Shown in pieces: positions 54,751-64,000 of a stretch of DNA of 64,000 nt. The stretch is taken from the NCBI GenBank assembly GCA_023614405.1, contig CM042687.1, positions 232,402,292-232,466,291 of the forward strand, given 5' to 3'. The position numbers and the translations under genes were made by a program. Position 1 is the first letter of the stretch. The number at the start of each line of letters is the position of its first letter. The notes beneath the pieces were generated by a model. That model saw only the letters and a list, made by a program, of their open reading frames with translations. It did not search any database and was not told the DNA's origin. The stretch is from Avena insularis. Taxonomy: Eukaryota; Streptophyta; Magnoliopsida; Poales; Poaceae.

Positions 54751-55534
54751 CTGACGCCTGCCTGATTCGCTCTCCTAGACTCTACTGGGTGAAGGTTGTT
54801 CAAGCTGACGGGGCCATGTCGCGGTGCCATCACTGGTGGCTGCGTCGTTTCTTCAACTGGTTGGATCTGTCATTGACAGTTTACCAAACAATTACATGTG
54901 TTACAGGGAATTCGTACGTACGCAAACATCTGTCAGTACTGATATACAAGGCTAAACTGGTCCTTGTTTTCTGAAATAAAAAGCAGCAAAATATTGTTAT
55001 TCCCTTGAGCAGCTGAGATAGTCTTATGCTAAGCTGAGCATCGTATAGTCACCCTGTCTCACACACAACCGGACAGTGAATGCTTCACGTGACAACATAC
55101 TCCCCAAAACGAGTGGTTTGTACAGTGGTGGCATCTCCAGCACTTCACGCAATGCCATTCTCCATCTACTAATCATTACAGACGGCCAAATCCTACACAT
55201 GTATTTCTCGCAAAAAAATAAAATCCTACACATGTATGCCTATGATCCATTCATGCACGCTGCCTTCCCACAGCCGATGGTAAAACAGCAAAGATTTTGT
55301 ACCCTAGTGCCGGCCGCCGGCCGGCGCGCGTCACCCCACCCGGCGACGGCACCTTGTCGCTTCCGATTGATGGTTGCGAGTGCACGGCCGAGAGGACAAA
55401 CCCCGACGCGCGCGTGTCGTACTCCACCGAGCCGCGTCTATATCATTGCCTGGCACTTGGTGAGTTGGCGTGCCACTCCACAGCAGTCTCCCACTGCACA
55501 GTTCGTTGATACATTAGTTCAGGGGGCGCCGGCC
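54751..55534 (+). other. DLD 3' flank and carboxylesterase upstream region
   Basis: AATAAA at 54975-54980, 225 bp after the DLD stop, may be its polyadenylation signal. 55040-55300 shows nothing recognisable. From 55310 the sequence turns GC-rich, typical of a grass promoter/5' UTR. Confidence 0.45.
55437..55446 (+). promoter_or_regulatory. TATA-like box of the carboxylesterase gene
   Basis: TCTATATCAT about 90 bp before the chosen ATG, in otherwise GC-rich sequence. Confidence 0.35.
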
Positions 55535-56518
55535 ATGGCTTCCGAGGACTCAGCCGCGCCTGTCGTCGTGGACGAGTGCCGGGGGGTGCTGTTCGTGTAC
55601 AGCGACGGCTCCGTGGTGCGCCGTGCCGGACCGGGCTTCGCGACGCCGGTGCGGGACGACGGCACGGTGGAGTGGAAGGACGCGGAGTTCGACGCAGCAC
55701 ACGGGTTGGGGCTCCGGCTGTACAGGCCTCGCGAGCGGAAGAACCAGCTGCTGCCGGTGTTCTTCTACTACCACGGTGGCGGCTTCTGCATCGGCTCGCG
55801 CACCTGGCCCAACTGCCAGAACTACTGCCTCCGCCTCGCTGCCGAGCTCGGCGCCGTCGTGGTGGCCCCGGACTACCGCCTCGGCCCCGAGCACCGCCTC
55901 CCCGCTGCCATCGATGACGCCGCCACCGCGCTCCTATGGCTGGCCTCGCAGGCGGTCGGCGGCGACACATGGCTCACCGAGGCCGCTGACTTCACCCGGG
56001 TGTTCGTCTCGGGCGACTCCGCGGGGGGCACCATCGTGCACCACCTCTCCGTGCGGTTCGGCTCGGCGGCGGGGCGTGCCGAGCTGGGGGCCGCCAGTGT
56101 CAAGGGCTACGTCCAGCTGATGCCCTTCTTCGGCGGCACGGAGCGGACGAGGTCCGAGGCGGAGTGCCCCGACGACGCGTTCCTCAACCGCCCGCTCAAC
56201 GACCGCTACTGGCGCCTCTCGCTGCCCCTCGGCGCCACGGTGGACCACTCGGTCTCCAACCCATTCGGGCCGGACAGCCCGGCGCTGGAGGCGGTGGAGT
56301 TTGCACCGACGCTCGTGGTGGTCGGCGGCCGCGACATCCTCCACGACAGGGCGGTGGACTACGCGGCGAGGCTGAGCGCGATGGGGAAGCCCGTGGAGGT
56401 GAAGGACTTCGAGGGGCAGCAGCATGGGTTCTTCACCATCGACCCGTGGTCCGACGCGTCCGCCGTGCTCATGCGCGCGCTCAAGCGGTTTATCGACACG
56501 GACGGACGCTTCGACTAG
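55535..56518 (+). CDS. Carboxylesterase, plant CXE (alpha/beta hydrolase, GID1-like family)
   Basis: Intronless, 327 residues, the usual length of class-I plant carboxylesterases. The start GGCCATGGC (55535) has good context and gives the family's normal N-terminus; the longer ORF from 55076 has no matching residues upstream. Oxyanion-hole motif HGGG at residues 80-83, nucleophile Ser162 in GDSAGG, Asp267 and His297 complete the triad. HGGGFCIGS, PDYRLGPEHRLPAA and GGRDILHDR are typical. His is kept in the triad, so it is a hydrolase rather than a GID1 gibberellin receptor. Probably cytosolic; the substrate cannot be read from the sequence. No damage is seen, in contrast to neighbouring DLD. 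Confidence 0.95.
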   Translation: MASEDSAAPVVVDECRGVLFVYSDGSVVRRAGPGFATPVRDDGTVEWKDAEFDAAHGLGLRLYRPRERKNQLLPVFFYYHGGGFCIGSRTWPNCQNYCLRLAAELGAVVVAPDYRLGPEHRLPAAIDDAATALLWLASQAVGGDTWLTEAADFTRVFVSGDSAGGTIVHHLSVRFGSAAGRAELGAASVKGYVQLMPFFGGTERTRSEAECPDDAFLNRPLNDRYWRLSLPLGATVDHSVSNPFGPDSPALEAVEFAPTLVVVGGRDILHDRAVDYAARLSAMGKPVEVKDFEGQQHGFFTIDPWSDASAVLMRALKRFIDTDGRFD

Positions 56519-56614
56519 ACCTAAGTATTTATTTCCGAAGACGAAAATCCGTGTCAGGCCTCCAGCAGTGATGATCTAGCGCCCCTTAATGATTCTGCCT
56601 TCTGTTTCAGTTAT

Positions 56615-56812
56615 ATGGCCTACGCGTATATCTAGGTTATCAATTTGACCTATATAATTTGAATTATATAATATAAAAATTATATCATTGGAAAATACAA
56701 AGTCTAAAGTTTTCGGTGATATATTTTTTGTAATATATACATCATACTAAGTTGTTTAATTTAGCGACATAGAACTACGTGCAGGACTTGTAAACCGAAA
56801 CGGAGGGAGTAG
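56615..56812. mobile_element. Truncated Stowaway-type MITE
   Basis: Right terminus AAACCGAAACGGAGGGAG followed by TA; AT-rich body with dyad elements. No left terminus is found. Confidence 0.5.
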
Positions 56813-56819
56813 TGGTCTT

Positions 56820-57065
56820 CCTATTTATGTTAAACTCCATTATGAGTTAATCAATGTTGTAATAAACTTAAGTTTGAGCCTGCCTTTTGTGTTATAAAGG
56901 GCAGGTGGGGTGGATGGGTGGATCAAGCAATAGAAAACTCTAAATTTACATTTTTTTGTTTCTTTCTTCTCCTGCAAGTAGTATTAGCTCTGAGCCCGCG
57001 TGCTCCACCGTCTCCTTTCCCTTCTTCCCGAGCTTATCGTCATGGAGCTCACCGGAGCCATGACA
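56820..57065 (+). repeat. 5' LTR end of a degenerate gypsy element
   Basis: A pyrimidine-rich tract after a TATA-like GTTATAAAG (56890) ends at GAGCCATGACA (57065), followed after AG by a primer site. The LTR start is not identified. Confidence 0.4.
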
Positions 57066-57067
57066 AG

Positions 57068-57085
57068 TGGTATCTAGAGCCAGTG
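57068..57085 (+). promoter_or_regulatory. Primer-binding site, tRNA-iMet-like
   Basis: TGGTATCTAGAGCCAGTG, close to TGGTATCAGAGC with an inserted T; placed just after the LTR end. Confidence 0.6.
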
Positions 57086-57190
57086 ATCTTCGGCTTTTTT
57101 TCGCAACGACGACGTCTTTCCCTCCCTTCCCTTCCCCAAATTGAGGTTTCCAGACCCCTCTCGATCTGGGTGTAAAATCCCTCGTCCACC

Positions 57191-58565
57191 ATGTCCTCGT
57201 CTCGATCATCGGCCAGATCTCGTTCGTCATCACACGAGCGGGTCGCGCTGCCCCGGTGCTCCGCTCCGCCTCATCCACGAACGCAGAACTCACAACGATT
57301 CACACCCAGCAGCGGGCGGAACGTAATGCGCGCTCCGTCGGTCACCGACTGCAGCAACACCAAGCAGAGACGAGGGTCACCCTCACATCTATGGAGGAGC
57401 AGATGCAGCAGATGACCACGATGATGGCGTCGATGCAAAACAGCCTCCACCGCCTGGCACCCCTGCAAGGTACGAATGGAACCCCAACCCCACCCCTACC
57501 TCGGGTCCACCCTTTGTCACACCACAACCTCGCACAAATACAGTGCTATCCCTAATCCCAGAAAACCCAACCCTAGCTCCTACACCCCCATCACACAAGC
57601 CGACTCCTTTTCTACCGAATCTGGGGAAATTTGCCCCTCACCAATTACCCACCCCACCAAACCCCCAACCTGTTCGCCAAAATACCCATGTCACCACCGC
57701 TTCAACATCAGGCCACCACATTACCCAGTACACAAACCCCTCAACCCAACCATAGTACTATACCCTACCAAACAATTACAACCCAAATTACAATCCATAC
57801 CAACCACCACAACCCACCTATTGTCAACAACAACCACAATGCCAAGAAAATTACCATCCACCATTCCAGCTTCAACAATACAACCACCACACTCAACCAC
57901 AATATAAGACCTCGTCCCACACTAGTATAGTGCCCCCTACGGCACCACCTCAAGGACAAACTACAAATTCCCAATACCTTATACCCTAAACAACAACCCA
58001 ACCGATCCCATCATACCAACAACCACACAAACCAAAACAAACCACAGATGCGCACACCTCATATTTAGCTTCCAACCTTCCATTGAGACGCTCTTCGTGC
58101 TTGGATCCTCGAATGTGAAGATTTATTCACCGTCGTGGGAATTACTTAGGACCAACGCGTCAAATGGGGTTTCACACACGTGCGAGGACATGCAAAAACA
58201 TGGCTGAGCAGTGCAAGGCTTGATTTGCAAAGGATCACCTGGTCAGATTTGTGTCAAGTTTTGGTGGAACGCTTTCATGATAACAACAATGCTGATCCCA
58301 TGGAACAGTTATAGCATCTCCGCCAATTAACCACAGTTTACAATTACATCAACGCGTATGAGTCCTAGATGAACCTGATGAAGTGTGGACATGATTACCT
58401 TCATGCTGAATTTTTCATCGATCGCTTCATTAGTGGCCTTAAGGATACTCTCAAGCATACAGTGCAGTGTCAGATAGCACACTTCTATCAGCTTATTGTA
58501 CGCCCGACAATATGAAAAATCATTGGTCTCCAATGCAACATCCCAAAGCATACCACCAAACTTGC
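57191..58565 (+). pseudogene. Degenerate gypsy gag
   Basis: 57191-57470 codes (with a frame change near 57260) for a Ser/Arg-rich start and a coiled coil LTSMEEQMQQMTTMMASMQN. 57480-58050 is CA-rich, Pro/Thr/Asn-rich low complexity. 58080-58500 carries the gag core (VKWGFTHVRGHAKTWLSSAR, then VERFHDNNNADPMEQL) with several stop codons. Confidence 0.65.
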
Positions 58566-58867
58566 CTGTTCAATGGCAAGTCCAGAACAGGGAACACCGC
58601 AATAGAAACGATGCTATTAGTCCTCGTGTCCCTTGCCCCTGCTAGTACCGTCCTGACAACTGGACAGTAGGACACCGCTGTCCTGGTATGCAAAGATCCC
58701 TCAACATGCTACTCATGTAAGAAAATTCTGATGATGAAGAAGCGGTAGCCCTAGAAATAGAATAGCTTGATCCAATTGTACCAGTGGAGCACCAAGCTAA
58801 TGCAATCAATCTTATGTAGATTTCTCAAGCAGCATACACTGGTTCTCCTAGTGATTCCACCATCTCC

Positions 58868-59569
58868 TTGTTGTTAACTCTAGCCGAGGGACGATCCATT
58901 GCTCTAGCTGATACTGGCAGCACAAACACGTTTTTGGATCAAGAGTTTGCCCAAGATCACAAGATCCCCATAACACCTGCTAATGTGAGAATTGTCAAAG
59001 TAGCTGGTGGAGGTGAACTCAAATCTGCAGGAATTGCTTACAATTGCCCCTTTCAGATACAAGGGCACAACTTCCTAGCCGATTTCAGGATCTTGCCACT
59101 CAAAGGACCTGATGCTATCTTGAGGGTTAACTGGTTTACCTCACACAACCCAGTGACTTTTGATTTCATAAGCATAACCTTGACAATAGGCCCAAAAGGT
59201 CACAACCACACCTTTGAGGATCATCTCATCCCCAAGGACAAGATTCTCATATATGCTCAAGAATGTGCTGAATTACTCAAGGAGGAAGCCATAGCTTATT
59301 TCTTGTACTACACCTCTGATAATAGAGACTTAAAACAGGAAGCACTCCGCAAAGAGATCCCTGTTACCTTCCACACCATCATCAATGACTTTGCTGACAT
59401 CTTCTCCGACCTAGTTGAACTTCCACCACACAGAGTTGTTGATCACAATATACCCCTATTACCTGAGGCTAAACCACCCAACATTCGGCCCTACAAAATG
59501 TCTCACTCCCAGAAGAATACTATTGAGGAAATAATCAAGGAGCTCTTGCAAAAAGGTGAAATTCAATAG
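58868..59569 (+). pseudogene. Degenerate gypsy protease and start of RT
   Basis: Retropepsin site LADTGSTNTFLD (residues 15-26 from 58868) with DTG, then FRILPLKGPDAILRVNWF, a tether, and the RT N-terminal segment LPPHRVVDHNIPLLPEAKPP. TAG at 59567-59569 interrupts the frame, which reopens at once. The DTG site and sequence differ from the DGG Tat-type elements of this window, so this is another lineage. Confidence 0.8.
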
Positions 59570-59850
59570 AGCAACAGTCCTTTCTCACCACATGTAATTC
59601 TAGTGCGCAAGAAAGATCGATCTTGGCGCCTTTGTGTGGACTTCAGAAGTTTGAATGACCTCACAATAAAGAACAAGTTTCCAATTCCAGTAATCGAAGA
59701 TCTTTTGGATGAGCTATATGGAGCCACAATATTATCTAAACTGGACCTACGATTAAGCTACCATCAGATAAGGATGAAAGTTAAAGACATCCCTAAAACA
59801 ACCTTCTCTACTCACTTGGGACATTATGAATACACTGTAATGCCTTTTGG
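59570..59850 (+). pseudogene. Degenerate gypsy RT, fingers and first palm part
   Basis: [35 protein letters not shown] (first catalytic Asp; Arg-Leu where Ser/Arg-Gly is usual) and YTVMPFG. It stops there: the YVDD block, thumb, RNase H and integrase core are missing. Confidence 0.8.
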
Positions 59851-60135
59851 CATTTTTGTCGATGAAGCACGAGACGTCGCTCTACAAAGAGCGACCACAT
59901 ACCAGCAGAACCTGCGCAGTTATCATAGCCGTCGACTGCATTCCAGATCCTTCGTCGTGGAGGACCTAGTAATCCCGTGACAATATGGCCACTGCAAGAT
60001 GGAATTGCCGTGGGAATGGCCCTACATTATCACAGAAGTAATCCCGGCGGGGCATATTGGCTCCAAGGAAAAAAGACCGGAGTCCAGTACTCCAACCCGT
60101 GAAACGTTGTGCAGCTACGACGTTTCTACACTTAG
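59851..60135 (+). pseudogene. Integrase C-terminal fragment of a Tat-type element
   Basis: [20 protein letters not shown] and [18 protein letters not shown] match the C-terminal integrase domain of elements 1 and 3 (DEARDIA...YQQSLRNYHS). After a stop near 59978, WPYIITEVIP and, in another frame, an end like LRRFYT with TAG at 60133-60135 follow. It is joined in frame to the foreign RT at about 59850. Confidence 0.75.
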
Positions 60136-60654
60136 GATGTTAACTTTCTGCAATTTACATTCAATAAGTCATACAGTCAGACTATTCAGCCAAAGACTCG
60201 ACCTTACTTTTAATAAGGCCAACGGCCAGACGATACGCCAAAATATGTACTTCCGAGTACTCGACGATAAATAAAGTTAAGTTTTCAAAAATCAGTCTCA
60301 GTTCCAATTTCGTTATCTTCTATTTTCACCAAATACTCAGGGGCTCAGTTCAACACACTCATCCAACAAAAAATTTCACCTGATACTCCAAGGCTTTGCT
60401 ACTTAGCGCAATAATTTTATTTTTTTGCCTAAGCCGTCCGGCTCAAAGCTTTGACCTGAATAGCTGACTCAGCCCCAGGGCGTCAGGCAAATGAAAGGGT
60501 CTCGCATAGGACAACTCTCTAATTGCCATAAAACACATATAATAGAAGTATTAAACATATACAAGTGGAAGGTACAACATATTTTACATAATTTCCTTGT
60601 TTTGTATGCATGAGTACAAAGTACCAACAATTACACTTCGAAGTTAAGAAAAAA
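60136..60654. other. Convergent spacer between integrase tail and aORF
   Basis: 519 bp without a gene. Contains the phrase ACTCAGGGGCTCAGT (60335-60349), a PPT-like core also common in the other spacers. Position equals 10595-10949 and 26401-26747. Confidence 0.5.
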
Positions 60655-61010
60655 TTATTCTTCTTCATCCAAACATGCGAATGATGCGATAGCGGGCCTT
60701 CGGAGAGCCGCATAATGAGGCTCCATAGCAACATCCCCACCTCCTGGAGGGGAAGACAGTTCTCCGGACAACGCATCCAAGTCAAGGGTCGGATAGTACA
60801 CATGCACCCAAGCAATCGCTAATTTGGCACCCGTGATAAGCTGTAACTTGATGTAATGGTGAATTCTCTTGCCTTGCTGAAACTTCATCAATGCAGCAAG
60901 GCCTTGAGGTTGAGGATCCCACAGAAATAGTGCATTGTACACACGAGCCAACGCTTGATGACAACACTCAACAAATTTCTCCACCTCGGATACCAGATCC
61001 TAGAGGAGGG
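60655..61010 (-). pseudogene. aORF of the right-hand element, last exon (C-terminal domain)
   Basis: 110 codons ending at 60655: VECCHQALARVYNALFLWDP, GLAALMKFQQGKRIHHYIKL, QLITGAKLAIAWVHVYYPTL, GGDVAMEPHYAALRRPA. Collinear with the last exon in elements 1 and 3 (LAGLLSKFRS..., QQLIAGVKDALSLVRVHRP, MRPHYAAIR) despite low nucleotide identity. An acceptor-like CTCTAG lies near 61005. Confidence 0.65.
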
Positions 61011-61659
61011 CCAGTGTAAAAGCACACTTGTGATTAGTACAAAACTAAGCACTTGTGACCTGAGAGGATTCCATAAGTACGTTCATCCGAATACACATCC
61101 GCTGAGTTTCCTCTACCTCGCTTAGTCGGATGCCTAAGGAAAATATGCAGGGTCATTTTCTTCCACTGAACATAAAAACTCGGGGGCTTTGCGAGAGAAC
61201 TTACAAAGCATTTTCTCGCTTGTCCTGGAGATATCCTGTAGAATATATGCTTTGCGATCTAAGGTTTTTCACGTCTTTGATTGGGAAACATCCACCATTG
61301 CTTGCACATCTCGAAGGTTGCTTTCTAAACGTTTTATCTTCTGGACTTTCTCAGCATACAAGGGAGGATGCATGACACGAACGGTGACATATTTGGGTGC
61401 GACCGCCTCTGATAATGCGGGTTGTGCATCAGCAGTTTGAGGAATCTCTGAAGGTCCAACCGGATCAGATATTATCTGGCAACACAGTCAAACAAAGCAG
61501 GACTTTTAGTAAAATAAGGAAAGCATACACAAATCAATGGATTCAGCATAAGGACAACATATATACATACAAAAGCAAAATTGTTTGCACCATCCTAAGG
61601 CCGGATAAGTACTAGCCGTTCAAGTTCATTACAATAAAGAAAGATAGACACAACCATAC

Positions 61660-63520
61660 AATTAGGACGATTTTTTGGTTGACAGCGTGGCACTAGCCAA
61701 AGGGGCGTCAACCAAAGGTTTAGTGACAGGAGTCACACTACGGGAAGGAGCATCAGATGCAGGTTTGGTAGAAGGAAATTCGTTCCCAACAACTATCAAT
61801 AGAAGCATCTGTAAAAATGTTTTGGCTCTCTTGATAAAAGGGGTCAGATCAATTTCTCTGTCGGTGCTTTTGACTAGAACGGAGGAGCTAACCTTCTCTC
61901 AGTCGACCTTCTCGCCGTGCGCCATCGCCAAGGCCATTGAAATCTCAACACCGCCTTTTGATTTAATCACACTATAGCCTATTAGTGGGTTGGGCTCGGC
62001 ATTAAAGACAACAACAAGATCATTAAAGTCCGCAGGTACTTCCTTGATCGCAAAAACTTCAACAAGCATATTCTTGAAACTACATCGTGAACGAATCAGA
62101 AGATTCCGCCCATGGATGCTCTTCGCCTCCAAGATACCCATATCATCCGACAATGGATCAAATCTTTGATCCTCTTCCAAAGTTAGAGACTGGCCGGTAA
62201 TTCCTATTGAAGAAAGAATCAAGAATGAAGGCGAAGAAATCAAGGAAAACTTTGAGGATAACATCACAAATTTCTTGCAGCAGAACCAAATAAACAACTT
62301 ACTGGTCAAGGAAGAATTGAGAGTTTCCAACCGCTTCCGAAGATCTTTATCTCTTTCGGCGACAACATTGGATAGGTTCTCCCGCTTATCGACTTCGACT
62401 TTAGCGGCCAACTTGGCCTCTTCGAGCGCTTTCGCCATGTCCTTAAGATGGGCATCAAGATAGTCGGCACGTTTTAGTGCCTCGTCCCGAATTACTTTGG
62501 ATTCCTTGGAAATGGCTGGATAAAGACAAAACTCGTCAAGTTAGTAATGGATCTGACTATCAGAAGGGAAGATGACAGTCAGTGGGCAAAGCAAATCTTT
62601 AGATTCTTTGGCTTCATTACGAATCTTCATGAAGCGGGAGGCCATGTCTACTATTTCGCACATCAACGACTGGAACACAAGCACTAGGGGGATGAGAAAG
62701 GAACATGCAAAATCAGGAAATAAAGTCAAAAATAATAAGCATTTAAGTCCTTCATATCAACTTTCGCGGGGTTTTCGGCTAGTGCCACATCTTTACCCGT
62801 GATTTTCTTCTTCTTGTATGGTGGAAATTTAGGCGAAGCAACCGCATCTTTTAGGATGGTTTTTTTTGTAGGTGTTTCCTGTGGATCCTCTGGCTCCATT
62901 GATAGAATTGGCGATTTGACGGGTGGATATGCAATTGAAGCTCTAGGAGGTGATCATGGAAAATCATCCTCCTCTTCATCACCCCTGGTTCAGCAAGCAA
63001 ATATTTGGGTGCAATCAGAGTAACACTTCAAAAAACATAACCAGTAGACAATAAAAAAAGTATGGTGCTTACAAAGATATGTTTTGAGCCATGTGGAGAA
63101 TACACATCCTTGGTTTTGAACCCGTCGAATCATCGGATTTCTCGACCGTTTTGATGGCTTCAGAGCGCTTCTGTTTCCTAGCAATTGGCACCCTTTTGAA
63201 ATCCTAGGAGTGAGCCCAAGGAACAGAAGTGGCGTCTTGGGAAGATTCAGTAGTAGATGCCTCTCCTTCATCTTCGGCTGTAACTCCCATTCAAGTAAAT
63301 TCTTCGGATACGGTGGCACTAGCTGGCAGATCGCCACTCTCAGGAAGAGGAGGAAGAGCAGAGAGATGAGCATGACCCTACACCAAAGTAATCAAAGTCA
63401 AGAGATAAAAAGTATATATCTCAGAATGAATGGAAGAAGCAAAAAAACCAATAGGAATACGATACACTTACATCAGGCACTAGATTTTTCTTGCCAAAGG
63501 AATCCAATAGACAATTTTCG
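61660..63520 (-). pseudogene. aORF of the right-hand element, upstream exons
   Basis: Minus-strand pieces in exon order: 63400-63000 (Ser/Glu-rich, low complexity, with many Lys/Arg), 62800-62530, 62440-62300 with a coiled coil AKALEEAKLAAKVEVDKREN, and 62200-61900. Splice-like CTTAC / CTG..AC signals (e.g. CTTACATCAG at 63466) divide them. The 'gypsy-type transposon' exon 1 is absent because the LTR at 63521 cuts the gene. Frames are broken; exon limits are approximate. Confidence 0.45.
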
Positions 63521-64000
63521 TGGTATTGCCGATGAGTACGCCATGGAGGGGTCCTCATAGTGCGTGTTTAGAGACGTGGGGAAAGGCGGACGGTTGACGG
63601 ATACGAGGTTACACAGCTTACCCAGGTTCAGATCTCACAACGGTGGCGGAATCCTACTCCTGCTATAAATCACTATAAGGGCAATACGCCGAGTTACAGG
63701 GATTGGTTCGCTTGCGAGATGACTAGGAGTCTAAGTTATTGTGCCCTAAAGGCTCCCATAGGCCCAAATTATATAGTCGCCAGATCCTAGGGTTACAGGA
63801 AAAAGTCCTAGCCGAACAGGTTACAGAGTCCTACACTGCTTACAACTAGTCTAGCGTGTCTTGCACTCCAAGGCTCCGGGTACGTCGATGACTCTGCCGT
63901 AGCCTTCCTTTATCCTGCATGGGCCTCCCTTCTGGATCCATCTAACTGGACCGCCTAGTAGGCCATGGGCCATGCTACCAACTATGGGCCACCCTGGTTA
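63521..64000 (-). repeat. LTR in minus orientation, running off the window
   Basis: Starts TGGTATTGCCGATGAG on the plus strand and contains GTGCCCTAAAGGCTCCCATA (63741-63760) and a minus-strand TATA (rc of ATTATATAG, 63769-63777), both shared inverted with the LTR at 38352-38874. The outer end lies beyond 64000. It interrupts the aORF at 63520. Confidence 0.65.

Noticed and set aside
54567..54974. 135-codon ORF after the LINE
   Set aside because: It overlaps DLD exon 18 (54631-54750) in another frame and has no protein features.
55076..55534. Upstream extension of the carboxylesterase ORF
   Set aside because: The extra 153 codons do not resemble the family, and 55535 has a better start context; the TATA-like box lies in between.

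Overview
This is nuclear DNA from a plant, almost certainly a grass (Poaceae). The evidence is Stowaway-type MITEs (CTCCCTCC ends, TA target sites), a very GC-rich first exon in an intron-rich gene, a plant tRNA-Gly(UCC), and deeply nested Ty3/gypsy elements of the Tat type with an extra antisense gene. A rice-tribe origin is plausible but is not proved by the sequence.

Layout. 1-5736 is AT-rich, non-coding and probably one very long LTR (ends TGTTACA). 5737-38874 is a four-element nest. The oldest element (element 4) is represented by a spliced gene on the minus strand (6003-7906 and 36614-37791) and a plus-strand LTR (38352-38874). Element 2, a minus-strand Tat-type element (7984-36592), sits in an intron of that gene. 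Two members of a third family then entered element 2: element 1 (9197-17771, target duplication CCGTC) and element 3 (20847-33549, target duplication CCAGG). Elements 1 and 3 carry gag-pol on the minus strand and, between pol and the 3' LTR, a multi-exon gene on the opposite strand (the 'aORF'). 38875-39820 is debris of related elements.

39820-56520 is a genic island: a tRNA-Gly(UCC), an 18-exon mitochondrial D-lactate dehydrogenase (cytochrome) gene (40918-54750), and an intact intronless class-I carboxylesterase (55535-56518). The dehydrogenase introns hold a complete Stowaway MITE, a 1.7-kb non-autonomous Helitron with another MITE inside, a small LTR element with tRNA-iMet primer site and internal 226-bp repeats (its LTR hit by a LINE fragment), and a 2.4-kb LINE. 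All splice sites and phases of the dehydrogenase agree, but a 10-nt and a 1-nt deletion break its reading frame, so it is either a young pseudogene or carries sequence errors.

56520-64000 is again retroelement: a degenerate gypsy gag-protease-RT whose RT is fused in frame to the integrase tail of a Tat-type element, followed by another antisense aORF (60655-63500) and an LTR that runs off the window. The most interesting system is the aORF: four diverged copies keep exons, splice sites, coiled coils and a similar C-terminal domain on the strand opposite gag-pol.
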